The notes under the pieces are model-generated. The model made no database searches and was not told the origin of the DNA. It saw only the letters and a list, made by a program, of their open reading frames with translations. From Candidatus Fluviicola riflensis (lineage in GTDB: Bacteria; Bacteroidota; Bacteroidia; Flavobacteriales_D; Crocinitomicaceae), in contig CP022585.1 of the NCBI GenBank assembly GCA_002243285.1, positions 962,001 to 1,026,000 of the forward strand: DNA of 64,000 nucleotides, in the 5' to 3' direction. Shown in pieces: positions 1 through 9,406 of the stretch. A program made the position numbers and the translations under genes. Each line of letters begins with the position of its first letter. The first letter of the stretch is position 1.

Positions 1-467
1 CGAGGAACATCCCCGGTTTGGTATATAAATCCACGTCGCGGGTCGATCATATCACCGAACGTCAGTTTATCCCAGTCAAGAAATTTTTGGTACCATGCGG
101 CGCGGGCACCGAATAACATGGCAAATTTTCTGCTTACTTTTAGGTGGTAAGAGTAGACGAGTCCCAACATGGAAGTGTTAATTGTTCCCTGTCCCTGTTG
201 GTCATGAGTTGCCAATACGCCAAATCCCCCCGAAATATTTTTGAAATATTGATCGTAGGATGCGCTGTATGTAACGTAATTCCCTGACAAACGAGGCCAT
301 TCATTACGGTAGTTTAGCGCAAACCTTGGACACCCGTTGGACCCTGCAAACGCTGGATTCAGGTAGAGTGGATTCGCATAAAATTGTGTGAATGTCGGAT
401 CTTGAGCATAGGTAGAACTCATAGAACACAACATCGCCACAACGGCTAAGATTCTTACATTTTTCAT
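1..467 (-). CDS. PorP/SprF family type IX secretion membrane protein (3' end outside window)
   Basis: The reverse strand is open from an ATG at 465-467 to the window edge, giving about 155 codons. The N-terminus is a signal peptide ending near STYAQ, followed by DPTFTQFYANPLYLNPAFAG, which is the hallmark start of PorP/SprF proteins. These are outer-membrane beta-barrel proteins of the T9SS/gliding apparatus in Bacteroidota, and genomes usually carry many paralogs, often beside SprB-like adhesins. The remaining visible sequence (aromatic-rich beta strands, RRGF near residue 145) fits that family. It diverges from porU across a 120-160 bp intergenic region. Family assignment is firm; which paralog it is cannot be told, and the C-terminal part lies beyond the edge. 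Confidence 0.9.
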   Translation of the reverse strand, partial: MKNVRILAVVAMLCSMSSTYAQDPTFTQFYANPLYLNPAFAGSNGCPRFALNYRNEWPRLSGNYVTYSASYDQYFKNISGGFGVLATHDQQGQGTINTSMLGLVYSYHLKVSRKFAMLFGARAAWYQKFLDWDKLTFGDMIDPRRGFIYQTGDVP

Positions 468-623
468 TCGCTTTCGAATATTTTAAATGCGGGTTTATAG
501 CATTGATACGCCAATGTTACGAAAAAAAAAATCATTGGTTACATCAAAATTGCTGAAACGCAAAAATAAAAAAACATTACGTACGTTTTGATGAACAGAC
601 GATCACTTTACGCAATTTGTCTC

Positions 624-3600
624 ATGAAAAACGAAAGAATGCCTGTTGGTTACAATTTTAACAAAACTATTCAATTACTGTTATTCCTCATACTGTCCGG
701 GAATCAGCTTTGCGCACAAACCTATACGGTTGATATTCAATGGCTACCAAGCAGAAGTTTTATGGAAAACGGCGAACAATTGGCTGTTCCTGCTATTAAA
801 GACAACGATTACGAAAACGGGATACCTTATTTTTCGTGGCAGCAAAAAGTAAAAAAGGGTAATTATCAATTATCCTATTCTCAACTCGTTACTGAACCTG
901 CCCAGGCAATGGATGTTCAATTATTAACGAAAAGAGGAGTTATAGCACCGGGTTCACCGAACATAGAGTTGACAATTTCTAAAGCACGTGACGAACGCTT
1001 TATTGTTGCTTCCGTTTTTCCTTATATACTGGAAAACGGTTCATTGAAGCGGATAGTGTCATTTAATGTAGAATCATCGTTGATTTCGATGGAAAGTAAT
1101 TCGCAGGAAAAAGATTATGTTGCTAATTCGGTACTTAACAGTGGTGAATGGTATAAAATAAGTGTGCGTGAAGACGGAATTTATAAAATTGACCGGACAT
1201 TTTTAAAGAATTGCGGTATTGATGTGGATAATCTCGATCCGCAGCAAATCAATATTTACGGTAATGCTTCCGGAAGACTTTCGGAATTGAACAGTGCAAC
1301 GTTTTTCGACGATTTGACTAAAAATTCCATTCAGGTAGTTGGAGAATCGGATGGAGTATTCGATGCTGATGATTATGTTTTGTTTTATGGTGCAGGCCCG
1401 AATCGATGGGATTATTCTTCGGTAACGGGGTTTGAAAGAAATCAGCACATCTACAGTGAGGTCAATTGTTACTTTATCCATATAAGTGCATCTGATTTTC
1501 CGCTTCGTATTCAAACGCTAAGTGAATCGGCGAATCCGGTGACTGATTTTGTGAATTCGTATAATTATCGCGAGATTCATGAATTGGAGAATAATAGCCT
1601 TGTGAGTGGCGGACAGCGCTGGTATGGAGAATTGTTCGATGGTGAATTGACCCAGGAAATTTTGTTTAATGTTCCTGAGATTACCATAGGCGCACCTGTT
1701 GCGATTCAATATGGAGTTGCTTCGAATGCGACTTCCGGCGGAAATAGTTTCCGGTTTTCACTCAATGGTAATTTACTTCAGACCCAAAATTTGTCCAGTG
1801 CCGGTGGTGATTACGGGCGAAATGAAGGCTCATTCTCTTTCGCAGCCTCCAATGCCTCCATTCCGTTTTCGGTAACGCTGAACCGTATTAATCCGTCAGT
1901 GAAAGGATACCTTGATTTCATTGAATTGAGTACACGCCGTAATTTAACAATGCTTGGTGATCAGTTTCAATTCAGGGATGTGGTAAGTACTGCGCCCGGA
2001 AAGACAAGTGAGTTTACGATTTCTTCCATTCTGAATACTGCTACTGTTTGGGATATTTCCAACAAAAGAAATCCGGCACTGGTGAGCGGAACGTTTGCAA
2101 ACGGTCAGTTCGTGTTTCGTCTGGATACCGATACACTTCGCGAATTCATTGCTTTTTCCAATATTACGTACTTAACACCTTCTTTTGTTGAAGTGGTTGT
2201 GAACCAGGATTTACATGCTCTTGATCAGGTAGATTATTTGATTGTGACACATCCGGATTTTGTTGCACAAGCCCAACGGTTGGCAAATTTACATGAGCAG
2301 CAGGGAACCACCACACATGTAGTGATAACTACCCAGATTTACAATGAATTTTCATCGGGAGTTGTTGATGCAACTGCGATTCGCCGGTTTGTGAAAATGT
2401 TCTATGATCGTGCCAATGGCGATCCGTTGCTGCAGCCAAAACACTTGTTGTTGTTCGGCGACGGAACGTATGATCCGAAAGGACGTGTGGGGAATAACAA
2501 CTACATGGTGCCGACTTACCAGGTATTGAATTCGGAAAATCACATCAATGCAATGGTGACGGATGATTATTTCGGGTTGCTGGATGATTCGGAATCGATC
2601 CTGGGATCGGATGGTATGGATATCGGTGTGGGACGCTTATTGATTACAACCCAGCAACATGCGGTGGAGCAAGTGAATAAGATCGAACATTACATGCACA
2701 ACGGCTCTACTTTATATAGTCAGGGAGCGAACGAATGCTGTACCGGAAGTGACAATTCCACGTTTGGTGACTGGCGATTGAATTATTCCATTATTGCTGA
2801 TGATGAAGAAGGTGGTTATTTTGTGAACACGGATGCCGAGCCATTGATCGATGATGTGCAGGCGCTTTACCCGGAAATGAATTACGACAAAATTTACAGT
2901 GATGCGTATACTCAAACCAGTACGGCAGGCGGTTTACGTTACCCGGAAGTGTTTGATGCAATTACCGATCGTGTTGAACGTGGAAGTTTACTGATCAATT
3001 ATATCGGCCATGGTGGTGAAGTAGGGGCTGCTGAGGAGCGAATTATTACTATTCCGCAAATTCAATCGTGGTCGAACATTGACAAAATGCCTTTGTTTGT
3101 TACTGCAACCTGCGAATTCACGAAGTACGATGATCCGAGCCGTGTTTCTGCCGGAGAATGGGTTTCGTTGAATCCGACCGGTGGAGCAATTGCTTTGATG
3201 ACAACTACCCGTTCGGTATTCTTTGGTGTAAATTCAACAACTGTGAAGCGTTTGTATGAAAATGCATTTGATCGTGATGCGAATAATGATCCGCTGACAT
3301 TCGGTGAAATTATGCGGGTCACGAAGAACACTTCCGGTTCTAGTGATAACCGAAGAAGTTTTACATTGATCGGTGATCCGGCGTTGAAGATAGCTTTGCC
3401 GAAATGGCGTATCGTTACCGACAGCATCAATCACAAAGATCCGACACTTTCAGTGGATACGATTCGTGCATTGAGTAAAATGAACGTAAAAGGTCATATT
3501 GAGGATTTTAACGGGAATGTGCTGACGAGCTTTAACGGAGTGCTTTCACCGACTATTTACGATAAGGAAAAACTCAATCAAACCTTGCAGAACGATCCTA

Positions 3601-4493
3601 CTTCTCCACTGGTAAATTTCTATACCCAGAAAAATGCTTTATATAAAGGAAAGGCTTCGGTTGTAAATGGTTATTTCACGTTCGATTGCATTGTGCCGAA
3701 AGACATTGATTATGATTTCGGTTTCGGAAAAATCAGTTATTATGGTAAAGGTACACTTGCGCTTGCAACCGATGCTGATGGTTATGATACCAACCTGGTT
3801 GTAGGTGGAATCGATACAAATGCGGTGGCTGATGTTCAGGGGCCGGATATAAAGTTGTACCTCAACAACGATCAGTTTGTCAGTGGGGGAATATCGAGCC
3901 AGGACCCGTTGCTTGTGGTGGATTGTTTCGATGAAAACGGGATCAATACAGTAGGGAACGGAGTAGGGCATGACCTGATCGCCATTCTGGACGGAAACAC
4001 AGCCGATCCGATCGTGTTGAATAATTATTACGCAGGTAAACTTGATTCATACCAATCCGGACAAATTCAATATACACTGAAAGGCTTGTCGGTTGGTCCA
4101 CACACGCTTGAAGTGAAAATCTGGGACGTGAACAACAACTCTTCGGTAGCCTCCATTGAATTTACGGTTGTGGCTGATGGAAATGTTCAGCTGGACCACG
4201 TCCTAAACTATCCGAATCCGTTCACGACCAAAACAACCTTCTATTTTGAACACAATCAATCATGCTCATCATTGGAAGCCCAGGTTCGCATTTACACCGT
4301 TTCAGGCCGATTGGTGAAAACGATCAACAAGCTGGTTGCCACAACTGGATTCCGGGCAGAAGGCATTGAATGGGATGGCACGGATGATTACGGTGATCAA
4401 TTGGCAAAAGGTGTGTATGTTTACAAATTGGCAGTAGAGTTGCCCGATGGTGGGAAAGCTGAAAAATTAGAAAAATTAGTGCTTTTGAAATAA
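624..4493 (+). CDS. porU: PorU, T9SS C25-family sortase-like peptidase
   Basis: About 1,289 residues, the usual size for PorU. Signal peptide IQLLLFLILSGNQLCAQ. The C25 (gingipain-type) peptidase domain lies in the second third; the catalytic His is in NYIGHGGE (about residue 796) and the catalytic Cys in TATCEF (about residue 830). The C-terminus is a FlgD-like Ig segment containing LNYPNPF, WDGTDDYGDQLAKGVYVYK, resembling but distinct from type A sorting domains. PorU removes the C-terminal signal from T9SS cargo and attaches A-LPS at the cell surface. Next gene is porV, its known outer-membrane partner. The reading frame is open from a TTG at 588, but a promoter-like TAcgTTTT box (582-589) overlaps that codon, so I start at the ATG at 624; the ATG at 639 also suits the signal peptide. 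Confidence 0.93.
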   Translation: MKNERMPVGYNFNKTIQLLLFLILSGNQLCAQTYTVDIQWLPSRSFMENGEQLAVPAIKDNDYENGIPYFSWQQKVKKGNYQLSYSQLVTEPAQAMDVQLLTKRGVIAPGSPNIELTISKARDERFIVASVFPYILENGSLKRIVSFNVESSLISMESNSQEKDYVANSVLNSGEWYKISVREDGIYKIDRTFLKNCGIDVDNLDPQQINIYGNASGRLSELNSATFFDDLTKNSIQVVGESDGVFDADDYVLFYGAGPNRWDYSSVTGFERNQHIYSEVNCYFIHISASDFPLRIQTLSESANPVTDFVNSYNYREIHELENNSLVSGGQRWYGELFDGELTQEILFNVPEITIGAPVAIQYGVASNATSGGNSFRFSLNGNLLQTQNLSSAGGDYGRNEGSFSFAASNASIPFSVTLNRINPSVKGYLDFIELSTRRNLTMLGDQFQFRDVVSTAPGKTSEFTISSILNTATVWDISNKRNPALVSGTFANGQFVFRLDTDTLREFIAFSNITYLTPSFVEVVVNQDLHALDQVDYLIVTHPDFVAQAQRLANLHEQQGTTTHVVITTQIYNEFSSGVVDATAIRRFVKMFYDRANGDPLLQPKHLLLFGDGTYDPKGRVGNNNYMVPTYQVLNSENHINAMVTDDYFGLLDDSESILGSDGMDIGVGRLLITTQQHAVEQVNKIEHYMHNGSTLYSQGANECCTGSDNSTFGDWRLNYSIIADDEEGGYFVNTDAEPLIDDVQALYPEMNYDKIYSDAYTQTSTAGGLRYPEVFDAITDRVERGSLLINYIGHGGEVGAAEERIITIPQIQSWSNIDKMPLFVTATCEFTKYDDPSRVSAGEWVSLNPTGGAIALMTTTRSVFFGVNSTTVKRLYENAFDRDANNDPLTFGEIMRVTKNTSGSSDNRRSFTLIGDPALKIALPKWRIVTDSINHKDPTLSVDTIRALSKMNVKGHIEDFNGNVLTSFNGVLSPTIYDKEKLNQTLQNDPTSPLVNFYTQKNALYKGKASVVNGYFTFDCIVPKDIDYDFGFGKISYYGKGTLALATDADGYDTNLVVGGIDTNAVADVQGPDIKLYLNNDQFVSGGISSQDPLLVVDCFDENGINTVGNGVGHDLIAILDGNTADPIVLNNYYAGKLDSYQSGQIQYTLKGLSVGPHTLEVKIWDVNNNSSVASIEFTVVADGNVQLDHVLNYPNPFTTKTTFYFEHNQSCSSLEAQVRIYTVSGRLVKTINKLVATTGFRAEGIEWDGTDDYGDQLAKGVYVYKLAVELPDGGKAEKLEKLVLLK

Positions 4494-4520
4494 CCTTATT
4501 CAACTAGCACAAGAAAAATG

Positions 4521-4528
4521 TATTTTTG
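4521..4528 (+). promoter_or_regulatory. Bacteroidota -7 promoter box upstream of porV
   Basis: TATTTTTG matches the TAnnTTTG -7 consensus and lies 28 bases before the porV ATG, in the porU-porV gap. No convincing -33 element was found. It suggests porV can be transcribed independently of porU. Confidence 0.55.
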
Positions 4529-4555
4529 CCGTTTAGCAATAAAGAACTTTAAAGA

Positions 4556-5824
4556 ATGCTACATAGAATTTTATTACTCGTTGTCGTCTCGTATAGTTTT
4601 CAGGCCTTTTCACAAGGTTCTGGAGTTACGGACGAGCAACTTCAATTGAATACAATCACTACTTCAATGCCCTTCTTATCCATTGTGCCTGAGTCACGCG
4701 GTGGTGCAATGGGGGATGCTGGTACTGCATTAAGTGCCAATTCGACTTCTATTTTCTGGAATACGGCTATGCTCAACTTCTCAGATGATGATGCTGAAGT
4801 GAGTGTAAGTTATACTCCATGGTTGCGAAAACTGACCAATGATATTCATCTTTCTTACGTTTCGGGATACAAACGTTTGGGAGATCGTCAGGCGATTGCA
4901 GCTTCATTGCGCTATTTCAGTTTAGGTGAAATTACCTTTACCAATGCAGATGCAAGTGTAATTCGTAATGACAAACCAAGTGAATTTGAAATCGCTGTTG
5001 GTTATGCGTTTAAGCTTTCTGAAAAAAATAGTATCGGGATCAACGGGAAATTTGCTTATTCCAACCTTACCGGTGGTTTGGTAGTTGCGGGAGCGCAAAC
5101 AAAAGCAGGTGTGGCGGGTATTGCTGATATTTCGTACGCTTACAGAAATGCTGACATCAAATGGTTCGGTTACAACGGTGTGATTGCCTTTGGAACTACG
5201 ATCAACAATATCGGTAACAAAATTGCTTATTCCGAATTGGCGGTACGTGATTTCCTTCCTATGAACCTTAAAATCGGTTCAGCTTACACAGCTGAGTTGG
5301 ATAAATACAACAAACTAACTTATTCATTGGAAATTCAAAAATTGCTGGTTCCTACACCACCAATCATGCAATTGAATACTTCGACCAGCGAATACGAATT
5401 GATTTCCGGTAAAAACAACGATGTAGGTGTAATCGCAGGATTGGTACAGTCGTTTTACGATGCTCCGGGACGTGTTCAGGAAGACGAAAACGGAGACTAT
5501 GTGCAGAATGACGATGGTTCATACGCTATAGTAAAAGGAACGAAATTCAAAGAAGAACTAAGTGAGATCAACATCGCTACCGGTTTGGAATACTGGTACA
5601 ACAATGTATTTGCGTTGCGCGGCGGTTTCTTCTACGAGAACAAAAACAAAGGTGATCGTAAATTCTTCACTGCCGGGATCGCTATTCAGTACAACATTTT
5701 CGGATTGGACATCTCTTACCTCGCAGCATTGAAACGTGATAATCCATTGGCAAATACGTTGCGTTTTACACTTCGTTTCAAGTTGGGTCAAAAAGTGACC
5801 AAAGAATCTGAAACTCCGGAATAA
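4556..5824 (+). CDS. porV: PorV (LptO family) T9SS outer-membrane shuttle protein
   Basis: 422 residues with a signal peptide (LLLVVVSYSFQAFSQ) and the conserved PorV N-terminal block containing TTSMPFLSIVPESRGGAMGD followed by AGTALSANSTSIFWNTA. The rest is FadL-like beta-barrel sequence ending in alternating hydrophobic strands. PorV binds cargo C-terminal domains after translocation and delivers them to PorU, so the porU-porV adjacency is functionally coherent. An ATG preceded by a good TAnnTTTG box sets the start. The stop is separated by one base from the ispF start. Family call is very secure. Confidence 0.95.
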   Translation: MLHRILLLVVVSYSFQAFSQGSGVTDEQLQLNTITTSMPFLSIVPESRGGAMGDAGTALSANSTSIFWNTAMLNFSDDDAEVSVSYTPWLRKLTNDIHLSYVSGYKRLGDRQAIAASLRYFSLGEITFTNADASVIRNDKPSEFEIAVGYAFKLSEKNSIGINGKFAYSNLTGGLVVAGAQTKAGVAGIADISYAYRNADIKWFGYNGVIAFGTTINNIGNKIAYSELAVRDFLPMNLKIGSAYTAELDKYNKLTYSLEIQKLLVPTPPIMQLNTSTSEYELISGKNNDVGVIAGLVQSFYDAPGRVQEDENGDYVQNDDGSYAIVKGTKFKEELSEINIATGLEYWYNNVFALRGGFFYENKNKGDRKFFTAGIAIQYNIFGLDISYLAALKRDNPLANTLRFTLRFKLGQKVTKESETPE

Positions 5825-5825
5825 T

Positions 5826-6305
5826 TTGGACATTCGAATCGGATTCGGAGTTGACGTACACCGATTGGAAGAAGGTCGGCAGTTTGTAGTTGGTGGTGTT
5901 GTTTTGCCATCGTCTTTTGGTGCTGTCGGACATTCTGATGCAGATGTACTGCTCCACACAATTTGTGACGGTTTACTCGGAGCGCTTAATCTGCGCGATA
6001 TCGGTTATCATTTTTCAGATACCGATCCGCAGTACAAAGGAATTGATTCTACAATTTTATTGGAAAATGTGATGAAATTGGTTACCGAAAAGGGGTACCA
6101 GGTTTCGAACATTGATTGTACCGTAATTTTGGAAAAACCAAAAGTAAATCCACACATTCCTGAAATGCAGGCTATTATTGCGCGATTGCTGCAAGTAGAT
6201 GACGACCGCATTTCTATCAAAGCAACGACCCACGAAAAAGTAGATTCATTCGGTGAAGGCAAGGCAGTGAAAGCTTATGCTGTTTGTTTGCTGATGAAAC
6301 CGTAA
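5826..6305 (+). CDS. ispF: 2-C-methyl-D-erythritol 2,4-cyclodiphosphate synthase
   Basis: 159 residues, the standard IspF length. It converts CDP-ME 2-phosphate to MEcPP in the non-mevalonate isoprenoid pathway. Visible hallmarks are FGVDVHRL (metal-binding Asp10 and His12), GHSDADVLLHTICDGLLGA (third metal-ligand His), IGYHFSDTD, and the C-terminal IKATTHEKVDSFGEGKAV. The start is a TTG at 5826, one base after the porV stop. The protein begins exactly where IspF homologs do (DIRIGFGVDVH), so the non-ATG start is credible and implies translational coupling to porV. No other isoprenoid gene is nearby. Confidence 0.96.
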   Translation: MDIRIGFGVDVHRLEEGRQFVVGGVVLPSSFGAVGHSDADVLLHTICDGLLGALNLRDIGYHFSDTDPQYKGIDSTILLENVMKLVTEKGYQVSNIDCTVILEKPKVNPHIPEMQAIIARLLQVDDDRISIKATTHEKVDSFGEGKAVKAYAVCLLMKP

Positions 6306-6336
6306 TAAAACAGTGGTTTAGATTAACTATTGATTA

Positions 6337-6774
6337 TTATACGGATATTTCTGAAATTTCCCGGCTCCATCTTTTAAATATAAACGGAGAAATTGGGCTT
6401 CGTTTTCGGTCAATTGTTATTTCAACACGTTTGTTTTTCACGAAGCGATAATTGAAACTAAAAACGCTGTAATAATTAACACCATATTTTTGTCCGACAT
6501 CCGTAACATAGTTAAATCTGAATCCAAGACGTTCCAATGCTAGTTTATCAATCAGGCAACTATTTTTTTCTTTACCCATAATACCTTCAAGGATAATGAT
6601 GTTTTTAGTTAAGACTTTCATTGTCTCGGAGGCAATTGTTTTGAGTGATTTTCTGACCTCACCGTGGTAGTAATTTTTACATTTAATATCACAGAAACGC
6701 TTATCTGATCGTCCTATAAGTTGTTTGTTGCAGATCACACATTGTCGGTGAGATGAATCGTTTTTTTGACACAT
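6337..6774 (-). CDS. Zn-ribbon protein, Bacteroidota-type (DUF2116-like)
   Basis: About 145 residues. An N-terminal zinc ribbon is visible: CVICNKQLIGRSDKRFC then DIKCKNYYH, giving a CxxC...CxxxC arrangement. After it comes a basic helical stretch (VRKSLKTIASETMKVLTKN) and a C-terminal block rich in Tyr/Phe that ends FKRWSREISEISV. Small proteins of this layout are common and uncharacterised in Flavobacteriia; nucleic-acid binding is plausible but only inferred from the ribbon. I start at the ATG at 6774 because homologs, as I remember them, begin close before the first Cys pair; an in-frame ATG at 6810 would add 12 residues. It is convergent with ispF, 31 bases apart. Confidence 0.7.
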   Translation of the reverse strand: MCQKNDSSHRQCVICNKQLIGRSDKRFCDIKCKNYYHGEVRKSLKTIASETMKVLTKNIIILEGIMGKEKNSCLIDKLALERLGFRFNYVTDVGQKYGVNYYSVFSFNYRFVKNKRVEITIDRKRSPISPFIFKRWSREISEISV

Positions 6775-6890
6775 AACTTGTTGTTTCTTATTTAAGTTAA
6801 TGAAAAACATGATTTCGAGAGTCGGGTAGCGCTATTTTTTTTTGTAAAAAAAGAATGAGGGATGAATATGGTATCAAGTGGAATAAAGGT

Positions 6891-7107
6891 TGCTAACCGT
6901 TAAAAACACTTATACCCTTATCTTTACTCGGATTCATAAAATTAAGGGGGCTTCCTGATGTAAATTAAAATAAAGATTATGACAGCTCGTTTTTTGTAAA
7001 ATCTTCCTAGGAAATTCACTTAGAATTTAACGCTTAGATTTATCCGTTTCTAACCGTTAGAAACCGCTTTACCCTTGAAAATAATAGTTTCCAGTAAAAG
7101 ACGTTAG
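6891..7107. repeat. Dispersed intergenic repeat, array A (two cores)
   Basis: Two cores related to copies at 12.4 kb and 40.1-40.4 kb. Core 1 is TAACCGTTAAAAACACTTAT at 6894-6913; core 2 is GTTTCTAACCGTTAGAAAC ending at 7064. The equivalent GAAAC positions are 6903 and 7060, a 157-base period. Core 2 is a perfect odd palindrome: 9-base arms around one central C. After core 2 the sequence changes to a terminal variant beginning CGCTTTACCCTTGAAAA, shared with the last unit of the 40 kb array. The 6811-7183 stretch otherwise holds no gene that I can support, only the bioB promoter near its end. Confidence 0.75.
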
Positions 7108-7158
7108 ATTGCATCAAGCAATTTTCAACTTGCGCGATTGCCCTGTCATGGGATTCAT

Positions 7159-7166
7159 TATTTTTG
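7159..7166 (+). promoter_or_regulatory. -7 promoter box of bioB
   Basis: TATTTTTG matches TAnnTTTG; an ATTG at 7137-7140 sits 18 bases upstream as a possible -33 element. It lies inside the longer reading frame that begins at 7109, which argues that bioB starts at the ATG at 7184, leaving a very short leader. Confidence 0.6.
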
Positions 7167-7183
7167 TGGGCAAGAACAATTAC

Positions 7184-8278
7184 ATGAAAGTTAATCCGGC
7201 ATACAGATCGAAAGAAGCATTGGTTGCGCTTTACAACAAACCGTTATTGGAGTTGGTGTTTGAAGCGGCTACCATTCACCGTCAGTTTCACAATCCGCGC
7301 GAAGTACAGATGTCTTCCCTGCTGAGCATCAAAACAGGTGGTTGCCCGGAAGATTGTGGTTATTGTCCGCAGGCCGCACGTTATCACACAGATGTTGAAG
7401 CCCATAAATTACTGTCGGTTGAATCGGTAATCGAACAGGCTACGAATGCGAAAGCAAACGGTTCATCACGTTTGTGTATGGGAGCCGCCTGGCGCGAAGT
7501 ACGCAATAACCGCGATTTTGATACGGTCATTGAAATGGTGCAGGCAGTGAATAATCTGGATATGGAGGTGTGTGCAACGTTGGGGATGATGGATGCTGAT
7601 CAGGCAGTGCGTTTGAAAAATGCTGGATTGTTTGCATACAATCACAACCTGGATACATCCAAAGAGTATTATGACGATGTGATTTCGACACGCGAATACG
7701 AAGATCGATTAAATACGATAGAAAATGCGCGTAAAGCTGGAATTACTGTTTGCTCCGGCGGAATTATCGGAATGGGCGAAGCTATAGAAGATAGAATGGG
7801 TTTGCTAATGAGCTACATGGAAATGGAAACCCCGCCTAATTCTATTCCAATTAATGCGTTGGTTGCTGTTGAAGGTACTCCGCTTGAAAACCAAAAACCA
7901 ATTGAACAATGGGAAATGATTCGCATGGTTGCAACTACGCGTATTGCTTTTCCTGAGTCGGTGGTGCGTTTATCTGCCGGAAGAACTAAAATGACCATGG
8001 AAGGCCAGGCACTTTGTTTTATGGCGGGTGCTGGTTCTATCTTTGCAGGCGATAAATTATTGACAACTCCGAATCCGGAATTCAACGAAGACAAGGAAAT
8101 GTTTGAAATTCTCGGATTGATTCCGAAAGAAGCGTTTACCGAGGGAGAAAAACCGGTTACAATAGCCGATCCGATCATCGAAGCGCGTAAAGCAAAAGAA
8201 GCTCAGCGTGCAGCAGAATTGGCTGCGGCTAAAAAAGATCCGAATTTTACACCGCGTAGAGTGGTGGTTCAGGAATAA
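7184..8278 (+). CDS. bioB: Biotin synthase
   Basis: 364 residues from the ATG at 7184. It is the radical-SAM enzyme that inserts sulfur into dethiobiotin, the last step of biotin synthesis. The radical-SAM Cys triad is in GGCPEDCGYCPQ (C54, C58, C61); further BioB blocks are RLCMGAAWR, YNHNLDTS, TVCSGGIIGMGE, and VRLSAGR, which contains the Arg that coordinates the [2Fe-2S] cluster. The C-terminus has a charged Ala/Lys extension (ARKAKEAQRAAELAAAKK) beyond the usual end. The frame extends to 7109 but the promoter box is within that extension. bioF follows after 8 bases, so the two form an operon; bioA, bioC and bioD are not in the window. Confidence 0.96.
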   Translation: MKVNPAYRSKEALVALYNKPLLELVFEAATIHRQFHNPREVQMSSLLSIKTGGCPEDCGYCPQAARYHTDVEAHKLLSVESVIEQATNAKANGSSRLCMGAAWREVRNNRDFDTVIEMVQAVNNLDMEVCATLGMMDADQAVRLKNAGLFAYNHNLDTSKEYYDDVISTREYEDRLNTIENARKAGITVCSGGIIGMGEAIEDRMGLLMSYMEMETPPNSIPINALVAVEGTPLENQKPIEQWEMIRMVATTRIAFPESVVRLSAGRTKMTMEGQALCFMAGAGSIFAGDKLLTTPNPEFNEDKEMFEILGLIPKEAFTEGEKPVTIADPIIEARKAKEAQRAAELAAAKKDPNFTPRRVVVQE

Positions 8279-8286
8279 CCTGGAAC

Positions 8287-9372
8287 ATGAAAGCAAGGTT
8301 CCTACAGAAATTACAAGAACGAAAAGACAAGGGGAGTTTACGCTCCCTTTCGTTGTTTGAAGGGATGGTAGATTTTTGCTCGAACGACTACCTTGGAATG
8401 GCAAAAACGGAAGTTGAATCATCTGTTTACGCGGGAAGCACAGGTTCCCGACTGATTTCTGGGCATTCGAAACAGGCAGAAGAAGCGGAGAGTTTTCTGG
8501 CCTCTTTTTTCGAATCAGAAGCAGCGTTGATCTTTAATTCGGGATACGATGCCAATTTGGGATTATTTTCTTCCGTTCCTCAAAAAGGTGATACGGTGTT
8601 GTACGACGAACTCATTCATGCTTCGGTGCGCGATGGTATTCGCCTGAGTCATGCTAAGGCACACTCTTTCCGACACAATGATCTTACTGATTTGGCCAGG
8701 AAATTCAAACAGTCAACCGGAAGTGTTTTTGTGGCAGTAGAATCGTTGTATTCTATGGATGGCGATTTGGCTCCGCTTTCTGAACTCATTGAATGGTGCG
8801 AGCAAAATGGCGCTTACTTAATTGTTGACGAAGCGCATGCCGGTGGTATTTACGGAAATAGCGGCAATGGGCTTCTAGAGCAACTAGGATTGCATCAACG
8901 GTGTTTCGCACGACTGTATACGTTTGGAAAAGCTTACGGTACGCACGGAGCTGTAGTTTGCGGAAGTGAACAACTGAAAGAATACCTCTATAATTTTGCG
9001 CGATCATTTATTTATTCCACAGCCCTTCCGCCAAATCAGTATTTGCATATCCGACAATCCGTTGAACGGGCGATGAATCCTGAATTGCGCCTTGGTTTGG
9101 AAGCGGTGATTTCCCGATTCAGATTGTTGGTGAAACCGGAGTTGCTGATCAGTGATCCTTCGTCGCCGATACAGGTGATTCCTATTCCTACACTCGAACA
9201 ATGCGTGTTAATAGCCCGAAAGATGCAGGAAAACAAGCTGGCTGTGAAGGCCATTCTTCCTCCAACTGTTCCAGAAAACGGTCAGCGTTTACGCATTTGT
9301 TTACATAGCTATAACACCGATTCCGAAATCAATCAATTGGCGGCATTGCTGAATGAGTTGATGCATGAATAG
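8287..9372 (+). CDS. bioF: 8-amino-7-oxononanoate synthase
   Basis: 361 residues, PLP-dependent alpha-oxoamine synthase fold. It condenses pimeloyl-thioester with alanine to make KAPA. Visible markers: VDFCSNDYLGMA, AGSTGSRLISGH, the cofactor-site VDEAHAGGIYG, and the Schiff-base lysine in TFGKAYGTHGA (K215). It is slightly shorter than typical BioF proteins (about 385), with a compact N-terminus. Placement 8 bases behind bioB makes the biotin role far more likely than the related KBL or serine palmitoyltransferase. Start is an ATG with AACC upstream and no recognisable Shine-Dalgarno. Confidence 0.93.
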   Translation: MKARFLQKLQERKDKGSLRSLSLFEGMVDFCSNDYLGMAKTEVESSVYAGSTGSRLISGHSKQAEEAESFLASFFESEAALIFNSGYDANLGLFSSVPQKGDTVLYDELIHASVRDGIRLSHAKAHSFRHNDLTDLARKFKQSTGSVFVAVESLYSMDGDLAPLSELIEWCEQNGAYLIVDEAHAGGIYGNSGNGLLEQLGLHQRCFARLYTFGKAYGTHGAVVCGSEQLKEYLYNFARSFIYSTALPPNQYLHIRQSVERAMNPELRLGLEAVISRFRLLVKPELLISDPSSPIQVIPIPTLEQCVLIARKMQENKLAVKAILPPTVPENGQRLRICLHSYNTDSEINQLAALLNELMHE

Positions 9373-9406
9373 TGAACTTTTCCTGTAAGAAGTTGTATGG
9401 AATGTT

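Noticed and set aside
1203..1514. Antisense ORF within porU, and similar ORFs opposite other large genes
   Set aside because: They have no signal peptide, no recognisable domain and sit entirely inside well-supported genes on the other strand.
7109..7183. N-terminal extension of BioB
   Set aside because: It spans a TAnnTTTG promoter box and has no similarity to BioB; the ATG at 7184 matches homologs.
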